A stretch of DNA of 64,000 nucleotides from Rhizoclosmatium globosum. Its lineage: Eukaryota; Chytridiomycota; Chytridiomycetes; Chytridiales; Chytriomycetaceae. The DNA lies in NCBI GenBank assembly GCA_002104985.1, contig MCGO01000060.1:186001-250000 (forward strand). The letters are read 5' to 3'. The position numbers were made by a program, and so were the translations under genes. Below, in pieces: positions 32,766 to 43,282 of the stretch; position 1 is the first letter of the stretch, and each line of letters starts with the position of its first letter. The notes under the pieces are model-generated. The model had not been told where the DNA came from and did no database searches. It saw only the letters and a program-made list of their open reading frames with translations.

Positions 32766-35575
32766 ATGTCGTCCACAGACGGCCGCGCCCCGTCAATCGC
32801 TGCAAGCAGTATCCAATCACACGACACGTATTCCCTAATCACACGGTTCCTCAAAATGTCTGACGCAGCGGGGAAAGGGAAAATCCCGAGTAACAGACAG
32901 GTGCTCCGCTTTTTGAATGGGATGGAGGAGTGGAGTAACGATGTTGAGAATGTTGATTCTGATGACGATGGGGAGGATGCGGGTGACGGGTGGAAATGGA
33001 GTCGTGAGAGTCTGGATGTTGGGAAGGCGTGGTTGCAGTTGAGTCTCTTAATTTTTTTTAAAAGGTTTTTAAGGTTGGGTTATTGACCGTTGCTTTTTTT
33101 TGTGTAGGAGTTTGAAACTTGTGCGTGAGTTTTTGCAGAAAAAGAATGAAGGTGAATTACTTCAGAATATGATGGAGAATATCCGAGTTGGAGTTGAAAA
33201 GGATCGTGGTGGGTTTGATGATGAGGATGAAGACAGGGAGGAGCGTGTTGGAAGTGGGTATGGGAATGGGGTGAATGGGAAAGATGATGAAGTCGTTCCT
33301 GCGATTATCGAAGTTATCAAGCTGTTGGCGCAGGGGTTGGTGAATCCTGGGTCTTTGGGGCAGATGGTTGCTGTGTTGAAGGTTATTTCGGACACGTTTG
33401 TTGGCGTGTCGGAGAATGGTGGTAATGATGCCGATGAAGCAAAACCGGCTCGATATGAGGAAGCTAGTTCTTCGTCAAGTGCTGCGGAACATATTGCGGA
33501 GGATCAGTGAGTTGATTTTCCTTGTCTTCTTTTCGGACATTAATTAACCCATATTAATTATAGACAAAAAGCGAAAGGACCCCCAAGTCTTCCGCAAAAG
33601 GCTTCCGCGGATGAAATCACTCCTGCAGCATCGGGCTCTGAATCAAGTGCCGCACAAGTCTCGTCAGCTACTGATGCATGTCCCCCTCGAAAAAGCCAAC
33701 ACGCCAATTGGATGCCATTGCTCAAAAGCATCTGACTGCTCTCATGCGGGATATGACTGCCCAAGTACTTCCTCCAGGATTGTTTCCTGCTACTTCAGTC
33801 ACGCCGTCGTCAGCTTCTACTACACCCCCAAAACCACAACTCTCTCGTCTCGCTAAAGTCTTGAATCCACGCACTGCGGAATCTATGGAGTCTCAATCTG
33901 CTGATGACGCGAATCCCGATGAATGGACGGAACCATCGCAAAAAACCCCACCTCTTCTCCCTGTCATCGAAGCTCTATGGGAGGAAAACGATGTCGAATC
34001 TAACGCTGTACGCGTGCAAGTATTGTGGCTCTTGGAAAGCATGCGCGCTCTTGCTGCGATTCTCTTGGACGGATTTGAGCAGTTTGATGAACGTCCTGGA
34101 ACCGGGAATTATTTGATTGCTCTCGAGTTGGCAACTGTATGTATTTTGCTTATGTTTTCTGTGGTTACTGAACGCGTTTCACTCAATCAGAAACTTGCCC
34201 AACGGTTCTCGAAAACGTCTATCCCACGCATCATGTCATCCCTGTCTGGCCTTGTAACTCTCTTCCGCGCCAAGATTCTCAAGGCTCACCGCACGACCAT
34301 CAAGTCAACGCTCGATTACCTTATCACTCTGTTCGAAGACCCACTTGCATTTCGCTCTGAACAAGACCTCGCTAAGGTTATCGAGCCGTTCCGTGCAATG
34401 ATGGACGACTTCAGCAACACGCAAATTCCATCGAACGGAGATTTCTTCGAAGAGAACGTGTCTATGGCTGACGAGGCTGCTGTTGTGATGGAGAAAATTC
34501 AGGATGTTTGGGACGCGTTGGGAGATGGGGATGAGTGGGTTTATGCAGTTCGGGAGAATGCAAAGGAGTGGTTTAATGCACTCTTCATCGATAGGTGGGC
34601 AGTTTTCTATGCATTGCACAAATGACTAATTCTTTGTTAAGTGATGGGTCCTTTGTCATCAAAGATGCTTTCTCGCGCGACTTTACGAAAGGCATTCTGC
34701 CAGTTGAGTTTATCTTTTGAACAATTTTGTTACGGTTTTACTAATCTGATTATTCTTAGTCACTTCTCGCCGATTTTAAGACTATCATTATCAGAGACTT
34801 GACGTATGAAGAGAACAACGTGAAGTATGAAATGGAGGATTTGGTGAGTTGGTTCTGTTGTGTGATCTCAACTAACCAAATATATAGGAAATCGATCTCT
34901 CGTCTATGCTCCCTCATTTGTGTCGCGTGAACATTGAAAATGGAGTCTTGTTCGGGTTCAACGATATGATTAAAATGGAGACCACGAACAAAGTCTCCGT
35001 CGAGTTGTGAGTTACGCTTCAAACTAATTTCTAATTAACCATCTGTTTATTTAGTTATCAAATCCATATGAATATCATGAATGTTCCTTTCAAGATGAGG
35101 AGGGGCAACAAGCACGTGGAACAAGGAAATATGAGCGTCAAGGTGACTTCATTCTTTACAATCATTCTTTGCTCAAAATATCATACAGATTGACAAACAT
35201 GGCATCACTGTCTTAATCGAGTTGGACTGGGCTGCTCCAAGTCAGGATGCTCGCGACACTGTGTACAAATTAGTTGATGTCAAGACTGTCAAGGTGACCG
35301 TCCAGAACCTGTCAGTGAAGATTACAGGAACCAAGCATGAGTTGAGTGTATTTTTTTCCTTCCTGCGGTATGACTAAAATATCTTCAGTGGAATCTATGC
35401 CGCCTTTGGAAACAAGGTACTCGCAAAACGTATTTCGGACGAAATCAAGAGAGGTTCCGAGATGGAAATTCGCAAGGCTATCGAGAAGTGGAATGAAGTA
35501 CTACCTAAGTTTGTTACAAGAATCGGCGAAGGATGGAACTCGAAAATTGATGGTGCTCGTGGGTTGGGGGCTTGA
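32766..35575 (+). CDS. HAM1-like (BPI/lipid-binding type) fungal protein
   Basis: Eleven exons: 32766-33037, 33108-33506, 33564-33657, 33696-34136, 34191-34594, 34642-34702, 34760-34843, 34888-35006, 35055-35142, 35189-35340 and 35389-35575, 766 residues in phase. The N-terminal segment GKIPSNRQVLRFLNGMEEW and the C-terminal beta-rich part (MLPHLCRVNIENGVLFGFND, INKHG-like IDKHGITVLIELDW, then FGNKVLAKRISDEI) fit the fungal HAM1 N and C domains, related to lipid-binding BPI/SMP folds. Function in fungi is poorly known. An open in-frame stretch from ATG 32457 is cut by a single TAA at 32574, so the true start may lie upstream behind an unrecognised intron. The 38-nt intron at 33658 is the shortest assumption in the model; a one-base frameshift is the alternative. 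Three introns use GTTGAG donors. Confidence 0.55.
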
Positions 35576-35637
35576 TGAGTGAATCATGGAGAGAGTATTG
35601 TTTTGCTAAGATGCGTATATGAATATATTCTTTTCAG

Positions 35638-37353
35638 TTAGTCGTAACATATGTTCATATTCTCAGAATCAACCCAAAGGTATCTGGTACCGCTCTTAAC
35701 ACTTCTAACACTCCACATTTTCCTCACTTTATCATATCCAGTTACGACGTATTTGATTCCATTCCTGTTTCGAAAAGAATCTGACATAAAACCATGAACT
35801 ACAACATTATCTCCAGTCTCAAATTTTCCAGGAAGTCTGCATTTAATTGCGTGACCAACTGTCCAATCAGCCATAGAACAAACGCGTGAGCAATATAATA
35901 TCTGCTGGCACATACGGCACGTAATGAGGCTAACGTCAGGAAATTTTTTGTGGCAATATCGGCAGGACTTGTCTTTAACAGGAAGTGATGCAAGTTCTTT
36001 GCATGCTATCGATACCCATAGGTCTTGATTAAGCGATGTCAGAGCTTGTATCGACGTGAAAAGGTTCATTGGCAAACAATTTCCTCTCATTATTTCGATT
36101 TTGAAAAGCAAAATGGAGCCAATTGCGCTAATAACTTGATTTGAATTCGATTCTATAAACGATGCAAACGATGCATCAAAGCCTGTCACTGTAGCATCCC
36201 TTGAGTTGTCAAGACCCTCATAGTATTCCAGTAATTTAGCCATTGCTTCTTGTATTGGAATACTTAATTGTCCCTGAAATGATGAAGAGATTTTAAACCG
36301 ATTCTCATTGCGAAACTTTAAGCTTTCCAACGCGCGTGTTCGGCGTTTCTCCATTCGCAACAAGCTATCGTGATTCCACTCCAGCTGAGGTAGATTTGGT
36401 TGATAAAATCGATTCTCTAGGGCGGATATGAGCATTTGTATATCATACAAGTATCCAAAAGGAAGGTTATGAAAGAGTACATCTTTCAACGACATTGACG
36501 ACACATCGTCCCCGACTCCAAATAGATCTAATTGTACCTTTTCACATTCATTGGATGGAATTGATGCAACATGTTGTACTAACTTCTTAAGCTTTGCAAG
36601 AACAATTTCCAAATCATCGTGAAGGTTCAATTGGGAATAGAATTTGAACAAAAGCAAACTGGTGAGAACATCATGGTCAATACGCGACTCAAGCCTATAT
36701 ACGTAGTCAGTCCATTCAAATCCAGTCTCGACAGGTGCCATCAGAATAATTCCACAGAAACGCGATCTTTCATATTGAACACATCCATTTGGATAGCCAA
36801 GAAACCGCTCAAAGCAGTCAGATATCAATCTCGGCCAATCCTTTTTATCAATCAATCGTTTTTCTGCTATTTCCAAATCAAGGGATTGTTGTATAAGATC
36901 CTCCACTTCAACTTTCGCTTCTCGAAGAAGATTGAAACGCCCTTTATTCTTGAAAACGGCAAACTCAATAGTGACGACGCGTGAAATATCTGTGAAATCT
37001 TTAATTTTGAGCATGGGACATGTTTCTTGTCGCAATTGACTTGGAGAAATAGTTGATAGACATTGTTGTCCTTCATCCAAAACAGAGCGCAGAGCAACGC
37101 GTTTCGCGTAGTCTCTTGTCCAGCCAATACATCCACGATAGATCCAATATAGTATTGTTGAAGCGTAAAATGGATGTTCTTGAGTACTCGGCCGCAAATA
37201 AAAGGACCACGTTTCGAGATCTTCCAAATTACGCAAACTCAAGAACACTGACAATGTTACTCTGATCAAGTTTGTTTTTGCTGTGGATAAACCTGAAGCA
37301 GAGAGAGTTGGGAGCACTGCGAGAAAGTTGAACAAAACATCTTTGTTTGACAT
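35638..37353 (-). CDS. MYND-type zinc-finger protein
   Basis: Intronless, 571 residues. The first ATG of the frame is at 37353 (MSNKDVLFNFLAVLPTL); earlier codons have no ATG. The N-terminal 420 residues are helical, with no recognised domain. Near residues 470-515 lies a MYND zinc finger: CRYCHKKF, CRMC, YCSRVCSMADW, GHAIKC. All seven Cys and the His of the consensus are present. MYND fingers bind Pro-rich peptides. The last 50 residues (FETGDNVVVHGF, YVVTGYDK, WVDSENMNI) look like a small beta barrel. Many zoosporic fungi carry expanded MYND families of unknown role. The ends overlap the regulatory zone of the P450 gene in the same direction. Confidence 0.8.
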   Translation of the reverse strand: MSNKDVLFNFLAVLPTLSASGLSTAKTNLIRVTLSVFLSLRNLEDLETWSFYLRPSTQEHPFYASTILYWIYRGCIGWTRDYAKRVALRSVLDEGQQCLSTISPSQLRQETCPMLKIKDFTDISRVVTIEFAVFKNKGRFNLLREAKVEVEDLIQQSLDLEIAEKRLIDKKDWPRLISDCFERFLGYPNGCVQYERSRFCGIILMAPVETGFEWTDYVYRLESRIDHDVLTSLLLFKFYSQLNLHDDLEIVLAKLKKLVQHVASIPSNECEKVQLDLFGVGDDVSSMSLKDVLFHNLPFGYLYDIQMLISALENRFYQPNLPQLEWNHDSLLRMEKRRTRALESLKFRNENRFKISSSFQGQLSIPIQEAMAKLLEYYEGLDNSRDATVTGFDASFASFIESNSNQVISAIGSILLFKIEIMRGNCLPMNLFTSIQALTSLNQDLWVSIACKELASLPVKDKSCRYCHKKFPDVSLITCRMCQQILYCSRVCSMADWTVGHAIKCRLPGKFETGDNVVVHGFMSDSFRNRNGIKYVVTGYDKVRKMWSVRSVKSGTRYLWVDSENMNICYD

Positions 37354-37478
37354 TTTTCTAACAAATAACAATTTAACGGAAGTAAACTGCAAAACAACAC
37401 AACATAATCTGCATAACACATATAAATCAAATGGTTTAAAAATAGGTCTGATTACAACCTTTAAAACACACAACCTCG

Positions 37479-38998
37479 TCACACCTCCACGTCACGACGC
37501 TTCAACGAAAACTTGACTTCGTTTTTTGGCTCCAAGAAACCAAACGCAAAGCGCGCCATATCTGGTTCAAACGAATCCTTGGTAACGTTTTCCAACGTAA
37601 CGTCAAACTCCCGCATCATTTCTGCAACAAAAATAGTGATCTCCATACGTGCGAGAATGCGTCCAGGACACTTTAAAAGAAATACCTTTCAATATTTCCA
37701 CAGGACAACCAACATGAACTCACCAAACTAATTCCACCTCCAAACGGAGAAAATGGCAATTTGCGTACGTCGTTCTCAAGAAAATGTTTGTAATTAAACT
37801 GTCGAGGAGTTTCCCACACTGCTTCGTCAAAAAGGTCCTTGGAACCATCCAAAATTACAGTGTCTCCTTTACGCACAGAGAACACTTTTCCAGTCTTTTG
37901 AAGGGTAAATTCACAGTTCTTTTCAGCAAGACGAGTGCTTTGACTACTAGATCTCATTCTAATAGTTTCAGAGATACTAAGTTTTGGGGACTTTGTGTTA
38001 ACATTATTTTTGCATTTGGTGCTCACCATGCATCTAGGACAGGTTATTCCGATGTTTTGTGATCTAGCACGTTATATTTGATTGATTCCAACTCAGAGCG
38101 AACAGCAGTGGCCGCGTCTTTATCCGACAAAATAAAAAACAAAGCCCAATAGTTTGCAGCAATAGTGTTTGAATTTGCGCCAATGAAAATCAAGAGAAAG
38201 TCGTTGAGTGCACGAGCTTGAGGAGTCCAATCCAAAGATTCATAGCCAAAGTGAACATCTTGTGAAAGGCGAAGCACCAGGAAGACGTTCGTGGAAAATA
38301 CTGGGTGTCAACCCGCTCTGTAAAGTCGGGACTTGAGAAAGCAGGTTGTTCGTGATTTTCATCATAAGCGTTTGGGCTGCTTTGCTTGAAAGCTTCCAGT
38401 GAGTTTTGTCGAATTTGCGAAAGTCGTCGAAAAGCTGGGAAGGATCAATCACTTCCCCATAGAAGGCCTTGATTGACGAATGAAAGAAAAGCTCGGAGGT
38501 GAATTGGTACAAGCCAGGGTGCACCGGCATAGCAGACTTCAGAACCTTGAATAAATGTGATTGAAACGAGCGAGCGGTTGCAGTTACATTAGCAAGGTTC
38601 AAAGCCTTGCGTTCCAGAGTGATCATGGCGTGGTAGTGTCCTGGAGCTACTCGATGGTTTGTCGCCTTCGCCAGCATTTCTTCAGCAAGACCTTCAAATG
38701 TAAGATTGTCCTTATTCTTCCAGATACCGGCAAAAGAAGCATGATCCATGATGAAAGTAACTCTCTGGCCACCCATGTAGAGCGTGAAGCAATCGCCGTA
38801 TTTCTTGTTCATCTTATCGAGAGTCCGCTTTGTGTCCAAGATATAGTTGAGTCCCATTCCGATAAAGGGAATCCATCCATATTCTACAGGTGGTTCAGAT
38901 GCTCCTTTCGACCTTTTTGACGTCTTTCTGGCCAGTGTGATAAAGTGCCAGGCTACCAGAAGGCATGCAAGTGTGATGAGTTGAACAAGTGAGTCCAT
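37479..38998 (-). pseudogene. Cytochrome P450 with a frameshift and an in-frame stop
   Basis: Starts MDSLVQLITLACLLVAWHFI (membrane anchor) at 38998. It follows the CYP7/CYP8 pattern: YGDCFTLYMGGQRVTFIMD, then ISETIRMRSSS (ExxR helix), and FSPFGGGISL joined to CPGRILARMEI (haem Cys) across an intron at 37723-37671. A second intron (38026-37977) restores PVLDAC-ISETIRMR. Two lesions break it. Near 38260 the frame slips by one base between FHERLP and VLRLSQDVHFGYESL, with no room for an intron. At 38046-38044 a TAA replaces the codon before PVLDAC. Both could be sequence errors, but two independent breaks and a deleted neighbour copy suggest a decaying gene. The P450 reaction cannot be predicted; sterol or fatty-acid oxidation is typical. 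Confidence 0.7.
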
Positions 38999-39086
38999 TC
39001 AACAAGCGTTTTTTGCGATCTCCATAAACTATTTCGGTTGAAGAATTAAAAAATAAAATCAAACTTCAACCCTAACCACGTTTCAT

Positions 39087-39396
39087 TTAAAATGTATCAT
39101 CATGCTTTGGTTCCAAGAAACTAAACGCAAAGCGCACCATGTCTGGTTCAAACGAATCCTTGGTGACGTTTTCCAATGTAGTATCAAATACCCGCATCAT
39201 TTCCGCAAGGAAAACAGTTATCTCTATGCGTGCAAGCATACGACCAAGACACTTGAAGGGAAAGGTTAAATATCTTCAAGAAGAGGGAATTAAACTCACT
39301 AAACTGGTTCCACCTCCAAATGGAGAGCAAAGCGATCAAGTACCAGGCTAATAGCATGCCTCCCAGAGTAGCAGTGATCCGAACAACAAGGTCCAT
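39087..39396 (-). pseudogene. P450 remnant with the middle deleted
   Basis: A second copy lying just upstream of the first. It begins with MDLVVRITATLGGMLLAWYL, a membrane anchor like the neighbour's, and within 25 codons jumps to the haem region: PFGGGTSL, then an intron with GTGAGT...TTCAAG, then CLGRMLARIEITVFLAEMMR. It ends DMVRFAFSFLEPKHDDTF. The middle of the protein (about 400 codons) is absent and the join is out of frame. The C-terminal part is about 80 percent like the copy at 37479-38998, so the duplication is recent. Confidence 0.75.
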
Positions 39397-39466
39397 TGCT
39401 GGTTAGGTGTTTTTCAAAGTCTTTTCCGATCTACTGTATTAATTGTATTAATTTGAGCATTACCAA

Positions 39467-41412
39467 ATGGATCCCAGCCTTCTCCCTTCACACATCCAGC
39501 TATCGATTCTTCAGCATCTTGGAGCAACTGCAAATCGGATTCCACCCAGGAAAAGTGGACAAGTTGAAGAGCAAGAAACCGACATTGATCCTTCCTCCAA
39601 TGTCATTAACCTTGAATCACTCCCACTTTCGGGCTTTATCGTCAAAGACTCCTTCTTTTCTTCCGCTTTAACAACGCAAATCGATGCTCTTTTATCGCAA
39701 AGTGACCGTTCGGTGCTTGGCCTTCGCCCGGCAAAAGTTGGAACTGGCGCACTCAAACGCCGTGACGAACACGTCAGAGGCGATGAAATAGCATTTGTTG
39801 ACGCTGCGTTTTCGGATGGATCAGTCGGCGCTGGAAATGTTACTCTGGAGAATGTGGTGAAACTTGTTGCAAAGGCCCTCCAGCCTGTTATCAATCAAAT
39901 CAATAATGCATTTGGCCTGACCGGCGATGCAAAACTGAGATCAAACAATTCAATGCAAGTTGCGAGGTATTCGGATGGGACCTTTTATAAGAAGCATCGG
40001 GATTCTTCACCAATGATGCCAGGTCGACTCATTACCGTTATCGCGTGCGTGTTTATCCTGTTTTTACAAATACAGCTAAAATTATCTCTAGTTACTTTGC
40101 GCTCGAGTGGGTCGACGGGAAAGGTGGCGAACTGAGACTTCACCTTCCAAACTCTCACAAAGATGCTCCATTCATTGATGTTAAGCCTATTTTCAACCGC
40201 CTCCTCATTTTCAAATCTCACTACGAGCACGAAGTCTTGCCCACATTCTGTGACCGATTTGCATTCACGATGTGGTTGTATTCTGACAACCCCCATACCA
40301 TCGAAACTATCTGTAAAGAACCGCCTATTACAGTTCCCAAGTCTATCACACTGAAAGAAGATTCATCTTCAACCATCTTTATTTCAATTGCGTCATACAG
40401 AGACCCTGATACACATCCAACAGTTTTGAACATACTTTCAACTGCAAAATACCCATCTCGTCTCACTATTGCAATCCTCTACCAAGACCATTCAGAATAT
40501 GACAAAGACCTACACTCGCAATATCCCCTTCCAACTTCCTCGCCAGCAACAATACTCACATCCACCATCCCTTCAACAGAAGCAACAGGCCCATACGCAG
40601 CACGCCTCAAAATAGTCCAAACCTTGTTCCCAAAAACTTCATGCACACACTACCTCCAACTCGACTCTCATATGCGATTCGCCCAAAACTGGGACACACT
40701 CCTCCTCTCCCGCCTTTCCCAAGCCCCTTCCGAAAACCCAATCATCTCTTTCTACCCGCCCCCATTCACATCCGAAACCCTTACACCCGAGTTCTCGCCA
40801 CCTGGTGAAATCCACGGCCCCGTCATGATGCGGTTCACTCATATGGATCAAGACGGTATATCCAGAATATCAGGACACATCGAAGCATCGCCTCCTTCCT
40901 TAAAACACGCATTCATCGCATCAGGGTTCCTATTCGCACGTGTCGACGTTGTCCCTGTCTTATACGGCTTGAAAGGGGCTCAACCTAGAGACGCGGGGCT
41001 GGATGGCTTGTTTTTTGGGGAAGAGGTTCTGTGTAGTGTGAGAGCCTATACGGCTGGGTGGGACTGTTTTTCGGTTGTGGAGGGGGTTGTGTGGCATCGG
41101 TGGGGAAGAGAGTATCGAAAGACGTTCTGGGAGAATTTCGGGGGTGTGGAAGGAGGAAAGGAAGATGTTGCGGAGAGTGGGGCGTTAGAGGAGAGGAGGA
41201 GCAGGGCTCAGAGTGTTGTGCGGTTTGTTTGTTTGGGAGAAGGGGGTGAGGCAGAGTTCGATGGCTGGAGAAGGGGGGAAGCGGGTGGATGCAGTCTTGT
41301 GAGAAGTATTGAAGGTTTTTGGGAGTGGACGGGTATTAAGGCGGCTAGTGTCGAGAAAGGTGTGGGTGAAAATGTTGATGAAGTCAAAGGATCGTTGGAT
41401 GATTTAGATTAA
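39467..41412 (+). CDS. Prolyl 4-hydroxylase / GT60 glycosyltransferase fusion (Skp1-type)
   Basis: Two exons, 39467-40044 and 40092-41412, encode 632 residues. Residues about 50-258 are a 2-oxoglutarate/Fe(II) dioxygenase: YKKHRDS gives the H177-x-D179 iron pair, HEVLP gives the distal His (H239), and RFAFTMWLY gives the 2OG-binding Arg (R248). This spacing matches the cytoplasmic P4H PhyA/HIF-PHD group. Residues about 285-600 are a GT60 transferase: FISIASYRDPD, LQLDSHMRFAQNWD with the metal-binding D-x-H (D384, H386), HAFIASGFLFA and FFGEEVLCSVRAYT. GT60 members add GlcNAc to hydroxyproline of Skp1 in Dictyostelium and relatives. The two enzymes act in sequence, so the fusion would couple oxygen-dependent hydroxylation directly to glycosylation. 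The intron sits inside the dioxygenase. No signal peptide, consistent with the cytosol. Skp1 as substrate is inference. Confidence 0.9.
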
Positions 41413-41437
41413 TAATAAACATGAAAATATACACAGT

Positions 41438-43116
41438 TTAATGAAAGTATGTATCGCCTTTCACTCCTGGAGGAACCACAACTGCAAGCGAGAATCCAGT
41501 TTGTGGATGGTTCTCCCAAAATATGTCTAAAACCGAAGCTAGAGCATTTGTAAGATGTTGTTTGACTTGTTTCCGCGTGCTGTTTGGATCGAGGGGCTTT
41601 AAAACTCGTGCAACAGTACCCTGCAATTCACCGTCAGATATCATGAGCTAAAAAAGAGGCGCACATACATTTTCCGGACAATATCCACAAAGATAGATGT
41701 TTGTAGATGACGCCAGTACCTGTACTTCGTTACAAAGAAGTGAATTCACCCAGTTTCCAAACAACGGTAGTAACCCAATTTGAGCGGATGCGAGTGCTGA
41801 TATTGCTGCCTTTCGTGTGAGTATCTTGTCCGTGATCTTTGAAACGGTCTGCGGATGTCGAAGTAGGGGATCGATCAACCGTAACGCTTCTGTTGGATTC
41901 GAGCTCAAAGTTACGCTGATATCGGAAAGGTTTTCTGGAATAGGGACTGTGTGCTCGTATATTTTTATCCTTCGCTCTTCTTCATTTGTTTCAAGGTTTG
42001 GAACAGGTTTCCCAATTGTCATTACATGAATCGTTGTTGTATTGTTTCCTGTGTCTGGATGCAAATTCCATAACGGTATCGGTGATGACGGATGCGGGTC
42101 TGACCATGGACCTTGTCCGGAAGGTCCTCCTGGAGCTTGTGAAAGACAAGTTGGTCTTCAAAGTTTGTATGCACAATGGTTGAAAGACCTACCCCCTATT
42201 TTTAAGACACGGTCATATGACATCAATTTGTGAATTGCCTCCCTCAATTCCCCAAAGCTTACAACTTTGTCCATCTTAGGCGTTCCTTGTATTGATAGAC
42301 TCGTTTTGCTGCTTTGACTGCTGGACTTTGACTTTCCACCTAATGAGTGATTCGATGACCCGCCGGGTTTGCCTTGAGAAGTTTGCGTACTTCGCTGCTG
42401 TTTTGAGGTTCGTTGTGAAATATATGATCCGTCTTGGTCTATTATGGATTCAAGACCGGAATCAAAGAGAACACTTTTAAAGGATGTGCTTGCAGATGAT
42501 TTTACGCGTCGAAAGAGGGGTGAAGGTCGGAGTTGGGAGAATGGTGCTCCAGCTTCAGACGAGTTGTTTCCATCACTGGAATCTGTGCTGTTACGAACCG
42601 TTGGAGACACTTTCGATGATTGGACTCGACTCGTCGAATATTTGAATTTGTTGAAATGTTGGATACACGATTGGGGTTAGAGGTATTGGCGGTTGAATCA
42701 ATTGATTCTATGGATTCTCCAAGAAAACTGTTGGGTCTATCTGGATGTGGTGATTCCGATTGAACGCGTCGAAGTTTGGGAGGAGTTGTTGAAACAGGAC
42801 CCTCGGTGACATAAACAGGATTTTGTGTAGACTTTGACTGTGATATTCCGGAAATATTCTGATCAGAGCAAATATCATCTACGGAAGTCGATTCTGTTGC
42901 TGGTGGCTGATGCACGACATGAAAAATATCGTTAAACGAGTGATGACCTTGTTTTTTCGCAAGAATCGCGAGGTTCTCCAGTGACGACTCTGCCTCCCGG
43001 CTGGACTCTTCGATTTTATCAACAGAAAGTCCTGATGATCCAACTTTTGACGGAAGTTTTGTAGTGAGAAAGAAGTTTGGGAAGGAAAGCTTTTTGAATG
43101 GGTTGGTGGAGCTCAT
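41438..43116 (-). CDS. Family A-D protein, copy A (unknown conserved core)
   Basis: Four exons, 43116-42669, 42624-42193, 42135-41669 and 41620-41438, give 509 residues. The first 250 residues are Ser/Thr-rich and probably disordered. The core starts LMSYDRVLKIG and continues with GQGPWSDPHPSSPIPLW, TTIHVMTIGKPV, EERRIKIYEH, TEALRLIDPLL, ITDKILTRKAAI, AQIGLLPLFGNWVN, STNIYLCGYCPEN and, across the last intron, GTVARVLKPLDP and FSLAVVVPPGVKGD. The same motifs in the same order occur in three plus-strand genes nearby (48136, 51656, 53283). The intron after YLCGYCPEN is shared by all four, and the one after KIG is shared with D. I do not recognise the family and see no signal peptide or membrane segment. 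This copy is in opposite orientation to the others and ends tail-to-tail with the P4H-GT60 gene. Confidence 0.75.
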
Positions 43117-43282
43117 TTCCCAGTAGATTTGACAACAATGGCAAGTAACTTGAGATGATTGCTATATCGAGTCAGTAATCTTGTATTCGTATAAATAATA
43201 TTGAAAGCTATTGAAAGATGTTTTCCAAATCTTTTCACATCTCGTCCGAATCTGACAAATCGTTTGAAAAACAAAAACACGC

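Noticed and set aside
35638..37482. Longer MYND protein starting at 37482
   Set aside because: The extra 43 codons begin with GTG, have no ATG and overlap the end of the P450 gene; the first ATG at 37353 is preferred.
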